A stretch of 8,446 nucleotides of DNA from Pseudomonadota bacterium (GTDB taxonomy: Bacteria > Pseudomonadota > Gammaproteobacteria > Burkholderiales > Gallionellaceae): the NCBI GenBank assembly GCA_021783525.1, contig JAJXTT010000058.1, forward strand, positions 1 to 8,446. The letters run 5' to 3'. The notes under the pieces were generated by a model that ran no database searches, was not told where the DNA came from, and was given only the letters and a program-made list of their open reading frames with translations. This document shows positions 6,185-8,446 of the stretch, piece after piece (within the stretch, counting starts at the first letter, position 1; every line of letters begins with the position of its first letter). The translations under genes and the position numbers were made by a program.

Positions 6185-6711
6185 TGTGTCTGGACGGGGG
6201 GAGCTGAACGGAATGATTTTCTGAAGGTGAGGCGGGCCAGTGCAAGCAGCAACTCTATCGACAGCAGAACCGCGAGCGCCGCGCATGCGCCGAACACCAG
6301 CGCATCCTGGTTCAATGGAACGGCATAACTGTACTGTCCCATCGCTTCATCCAGCATTTCCCTGTCGCCGTGCAGCAGGACGTGCAACGCCTTCAGCGGC
6401 AGGCTGGTCTGCAATGCGGCAAGGTCGGCCTCGAAGCGCAGCTTGCGCGCGACCATCTTCGCGATGGCCAGGCCTTCCTCCTGGAAAGGCTTGACCTCGC
6501 TGTTGCGGTGCAGTTCGATCAGTTTGTCCATGTCGCCATTGAAGTACTTGTTGGCGATCTCCTGGTACGGCTGCAGGTTGATACTGACTTCGCGCAGATG
6601 CGCATCCACGCGTTTCTGGTACTGGTCGACGAAATTGGGAACCTGCAGCCCGACCAGCAGCGAGATGCAGGCCACGATGATCATCAGGTAGCGGTAGAGC
6701 ACTGCGATCAT
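6181..6711 (-). CDS. DUF2937 family membrane protein
   Basis: A 176-residue protein of the DUF2937 family, recognised by the start 'YRYLMIIVACISLLVGLQVPNFVDQYQKRVDAHLRE'-type pattern (hydrophobic helix, then VDQYxxRVDAH). One membrane helix is at about 5-24 and a second at about 137-161 (ALVFGACAALAVLLSIELLL). Between them lies a hydrophilic, mostly helical segment of about 110 residues, probably periplasmic, with an 'in-out-in' hairpin topology. The tail after the second helix is short, basic and probably cytoplasmic. The function of the family is unknown. It starts 4 bases after the nnrD stop and its stop overlaps the start of the spermidine-synthase-like gene, so the three are likely co-transcribed and translationally coupled. 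Confidence 0.8.
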   Translation of the reverse strand: MIAVLYRYLMIIVACISLLVGLQVPNFVDQYQKRVDAHLREVSINLQPYQEIANKYFNGDMDKLIELHRNSEVKPFQEEGLAIAKMVARKLRFEADLAALQTSLPLKALHVLLHGDREMLDEAMGQYSYAVPLNQDALVFGACAALAVLLSIELLLALARLTFRKSFRSAPPVQTQ

Positions 6712-6715
6712 GAGG

Positions 6716-7618
6716 TCACTTTGGCAACATGGGGTTCAGCAGCCAGCGCGCCCACTCGGTCACTTCCGTTGCGCTCATGCCCAGAGTAGCCTGTTGCCCT
6801 GCCAGCTCGTCGCCCGCGGCACCGTGCAAGTGCACGGCCAGCAGTAGTGCCTCGTCCGCGTTCAATCCCTGCGCGATGAACGCGGCGATCATGCCGCTCA
6901 GCACATCGCCCATGCCGGCGCTGCTCATGCCGGGATTGCCGGTCTGGTTGATGTGCAGCCTGCCGTCTTGCGTGGCGCACAGGCTGCCTGAGCCTTTCAG
7001 CACCACGCTGCCATTCAGGCGCCGGGCGAGTTCGCGCACCGCCGCGGCACGGTCCTTCTGGATGTCTTCCGTGCTGCAATCCAGCAGGTGCGCGGCCTCG
7101 CCGGGATGCGGCGTGAATACGGCCGGCGCCTTGCGTCCGTGCAGCATGCCGCGCAAGTCGGGGCGCTGGGCAATGAGGTTGAGCGCGTCGGCATCCACCA
7201 CCAGAGCCACATCCAGCAGCAGCGCGTCATACAGCAGCTTTTGCGCGGACAGGCTGCGCCCCAGGCCGCAGCCGATCACCAGCACAGAGTGACTGACGTT
7301 TTCGCCTGCTCCTTCTCCCTTTGGGGGGAGTTTGGGGAGAGGAATTCGCTTCAGGGCGTCTCCGGCCGGATGCAACATCAGTTCCGGTACCCGCATGTCC
7401 ACCAGAGGCATCTTGTCCGCCAGCAGGCCGACGTGCACGCATCCCGCGCCCATCTTGAGCGCCGCCCGGCCGGCCAGCAACGCTGCGCCGATCATGCCGT
7501 CGGCTCCGCCGATGACCGTGACGGTACCGAACATGCCCTTGTGGCTGTCCCTGGGGCGGGGTTTGAGGAAGGCGGCGACCTGTTTTCGGGTGATGGTGGC
7601 GGGGCGGACGGTGGACAT
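6716..7618 (-). CDS. nnrD: ADP-dependent NAD(P)H-hydrate dehydratase (stand-alone YjeF C-domain)
   Basis: A 300-residue ribokinase-like enzyme that converts the damaged, hydrated cofactors NADHX and NADPHX back to NADH and NADPH in an ADP- or ATP-dependent reaction. Family motifs are present in order: KGMFGTVTVIGGADGMIGAA (27-46), 'DAD' at 142-144, TPHPGEAAHLL (169-179), the nucleotide/catalytic block GNPGMSSAGMGDVLSG (227-242, Asp238), and HLHGAAGD (263-270). The epimerase domain (NnrE) normally fused in front in E. coli YjeF is absent; it is not in this window either. Two oddities: the GPGLG motif reads GCGLG (116-120), and residues about 91-106 are a Pro/Lys/Gly-rich insertion encoded by a palindromic repeat-like sequence. 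The ATG at 7618 has only a weak GAGAG upstream. First gene of a three-gene minus-strand run, divergent from purL. Confidence 0.96.
   Translation of the reverse strand: MSTVRPATITRKQVAAFLKPRPRDSHKGMFGTVTVIGGADGMIGAALLAGRAALKMGAGCVHVGLLADKMPLVDMRVPELMLHPAGDALKRIPLPKLPPKGEGAGENVSHSVLVIGCGLGRSLSAQKLLYDALLLDVALVVDADALNLIAQRPDLRGMLHGRKAPAVFTPHPGEAAHLLDCSTEDIQKDRAAAVRELARRLNGSVVLKGSGSLCATQDGRLHINQTGNPGMSSAGMGDVLSGMIAAFIAQGLNADEALLLAVHLHGAAGDELAGQQATLGMSATEVTEWARWLLNPMLPK
7301..7348. repeat. intragenic palindromic repeat-like element inside nnrD
   Basis: The plus strand shows CTCCC (7315-7319) facing GGGAG (7326-7330), and an outer arm CCTTCTCCC (7311-7319) opposed to GGGGAGAGG (7334-7342). This resembles the 'CCTCTCCCC...AAGGGAGAAGG' palindromes scattered through many proteobacterial genomes. 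It encodes residues about 91-106 of NnrD (reading PLPKLPPKGEGAGE), a loop that is shorter and unrelated in E. coli YjeF as I recall it. Identity as a dispersed repeat family is inferred from its form; the number of copies in the genome cannot be seen here. Confidence 0.55.
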
Positions 7619-7665
7619 AAGCAGGCTCTCGGGTTTCGTCAGGCGGGTTTGGCGTCACTGACGAC

Positions 7666-7694
7666 TTAGGTTAAGTGGACGCGCATAGTATAAT
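7666..7694 (+). promoter_or_regulatory. purL promoter candidate in nnrD-purL divergent spacer
   Basis: An exact TATAAT box lies at 7689-7694. The sequence 17 bases upstream, TTAGGT (7666-7671), is a weak -35. With a start about 7 bases past the box the 5' leader would be only about 25 bases, and no Shine-Dalgarno sequence precedes the ATG at 7727. On the opposite strand the same bases read TATACT (7692-7687), so the -10 of nnrD could overlap it; no matching minus-strand -35 was found. Confidence 0.5.
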
Positions 7695-7726
7695 CCGGCC
7701 TCGTTATTTCATCGCGCTATCTCGCC

Positions 7727-8446
7727 ATGTTCCGCACCTCGATAGGTAAAGCTGCCCTTTCTTCCTTCCGTCTCGACAAGCTGCGCGCCGCGCTGGATGC
7801 CACGAAATCCGGCATCACCCTCGAAGACACCCGCCACTGCTATTTCACCGAACTGTCCGCCGAGCTGATGCCTGCCGAAGCCGGGCTGCTGGACCGGCTG
7901 CTCGGGCTGGACAAGGGCGCAGGCGCGCCGCAGACAGATGGCAAGGTGCAGACACTGCTGGTCATCCCCCGCCTCGGCACCATCTCGCCCTGGTCGTCCA
8001 AGGCCACCGACATCGCCCGCCATTGCAGCCTTCCGCAGGTGAAGCGCATCGAGCGCGGCGTGGTGTATTACCTGAAGAACAAGAGCGGCAAACCGTTGAG
8101 CGAGGCGGAGCAGAAGGCCGTGCTGCCGCTGCTGCACGATCGCATGACCGAATCGGTGATCAGCGACGTCGCGAGCCCCGCGACTGAGCTCGGGGCAGGC
8201 ATCGAAGAGAAAATATTCAGGCACGGTACGCCGCAGCCGCTGTCCACGGTGGATATCCGCGAAGGCGGCAAGGCCGCACTGGAAGCCGCCAACCGCACAC
8301 TGGGCCTGGCGCTCTCCGCGGACGAGATCGATTATCTGGTGGAGAACTTCACGAGGCTGGAGCGCAACCCCACCGACGTGGAACTGATGATGTTCGCACA
8401 GGCCAACTCCGAACACTGCCGCCACAAGATATTCAACGCCGACTGG
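7727..8446 (+). CDS. purL: phosphoribosylformylglycinamidine synthase, N-terminal part
   Basis: First 240 codons of the large PurL enzyme, which uses ATP and glutamine to turn FGAR into FGAM in purine synthesis; the rest (about 1050 residues more in the long proteobacterial form) lies outside. The N-terminal PurS-like domain has the diagnostic GTISPWSSKATDIA (84-97) followed by 'RIERGVVYYL'; the linker domain ends at MFAQANSEHCRHKIFNADW, which is the right edge. The agreement with E. coli PurL is close throughout. The start ATG at 7727 gives FRTSIGKAALSSFRLDKL, aligned with the E. coli start. Odd: residues 149-158 (ASPATELGAG) are extra relative to E. coli and are encoded by a short palindromic sequence. 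The gene is divergent from nnrD and has an exact TATAAT box upstream. Confidence 0.98.
   Translation, partial: MFRTSIGKAALSSFRLDKLRAALDATKSGITLEDTRHCYFTELSAELMPAEAGLLDRLLGLDKGAGAPQTDGKVQTLLVIPRLGTISPWSSKATDIARHCSLPQVKRIERGVVYYLKNKSGKPLSEAEQKAVLPLLHDRMTESVISDVASPATELGAGIEEKIFRHGTPQPLSTVDIREGGKAALEAANRTLGLALSADEIDYLVENFTRLERNPTDVELMMFAQANSEHCRHKIFNADW
8171..8200. repeat. intragenic palindromic repeat-like element inside purL
   Basis: GCCCCG (8175-8180) and CGGGGC (8191-8196) form a perfect 6-base stem around CGACTGAGCT, followed by AGGC. The central CGACTGAGCTC...CAGGC wording matches the small 'TTCGACTGAGCTCAGGACAGGC'-type repeats found in many proteobacteria, which is recollection, not a search. 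It is 30 bases, a multiple of three, and adds residues 149-158 of PurL without breaking the frame. Confidence 0.5.

Noticed and set aside
5426..6328. 300-codon open frame on the plus strand
   Set aside because: It lies antisense to the spermidine-synthase-like gene and part of the DUF2937 gene, both supported by motifs and start/stop coupling.
7709..8425. 238-codon open frame on the minus strand
   Set aside because: It is antisense to purL, whose plus-strand translation matches the family throughout.

Overview
This window is ordinary bacterial chromosome: ten complete protein genes plus one partial gene at each edge. Base composition is fairly GC-rich and gaps are short. Protein content (gammaproteobacterial/betaproteobacterial-type RimO and PurL, DUF2937, a spermidine-synthase-like protein, a stand-alone NnrD, a histone-like DUF2934 protein) suggests a betaproteobacterium, possibly Nitrosomonadales/Gallionellaceae. 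That placement is an inference from protein style only. No mobile element, CRISPR array, tRNA or rRNA was seen.

Layout, left to right. (1) 1-1621, plus strand: the 3' part of a PAS sensor histidine kinase, overlapping by 4 bases a FixJ/NarL-type response regulator. (2) 1707-2309, plus: a small FMN nitroreductase with a strong ribosome binding site, preceded by a compact hairpin with a GNRA-type loop. (3) 2537-4905, plus: a compact run rimO - YkgJ-type cysteine cluster protein - crcB (fluoride channel) - DUF190, with gaps of 2 and 10 bases and one 4-base overlap, very likely one operon. (4) 4906-5310, minus: an Ala/Lys-rich histone-H1-like tail joined to a DUF2934 domain; its stop codon directly abuts that of the DUF190 gene. 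(5) 5429-7618, minus: nnrD - DUF2937 membrane protein - spermidine-synthase-like protein, packed with a 4-base gap and a 4-base overlap, likely one operon. (6) 7727 to the right edge, plus: the N-terminal 240 codons of purL, divergent from nnrD, with an exact TATAAT box in the shared 108-base spacer.

How the genes work together: the kinase and regulator form a two-component system whose signal cannot be read here; the nitroreductase behind it is a possible target. RimO modifies ribosomal protein S12, CrcB exports fluoride, NnrD repairs damaged NAD(P)H, and PurL makes purines, so the rest is housekeeping and maintenance. I see no convincing new multi-gene system. The most unusual signal is that two neighbouring housekeeping genes, nnrD and purL, each carry a short palindromic, repeat-like sequence in frame (about 7301-7348 and 8171-8200), adding roughly 10-15 residues at places where the protein families are normally shorter. 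The histone-like DUF2934 protein is the second point of interest.
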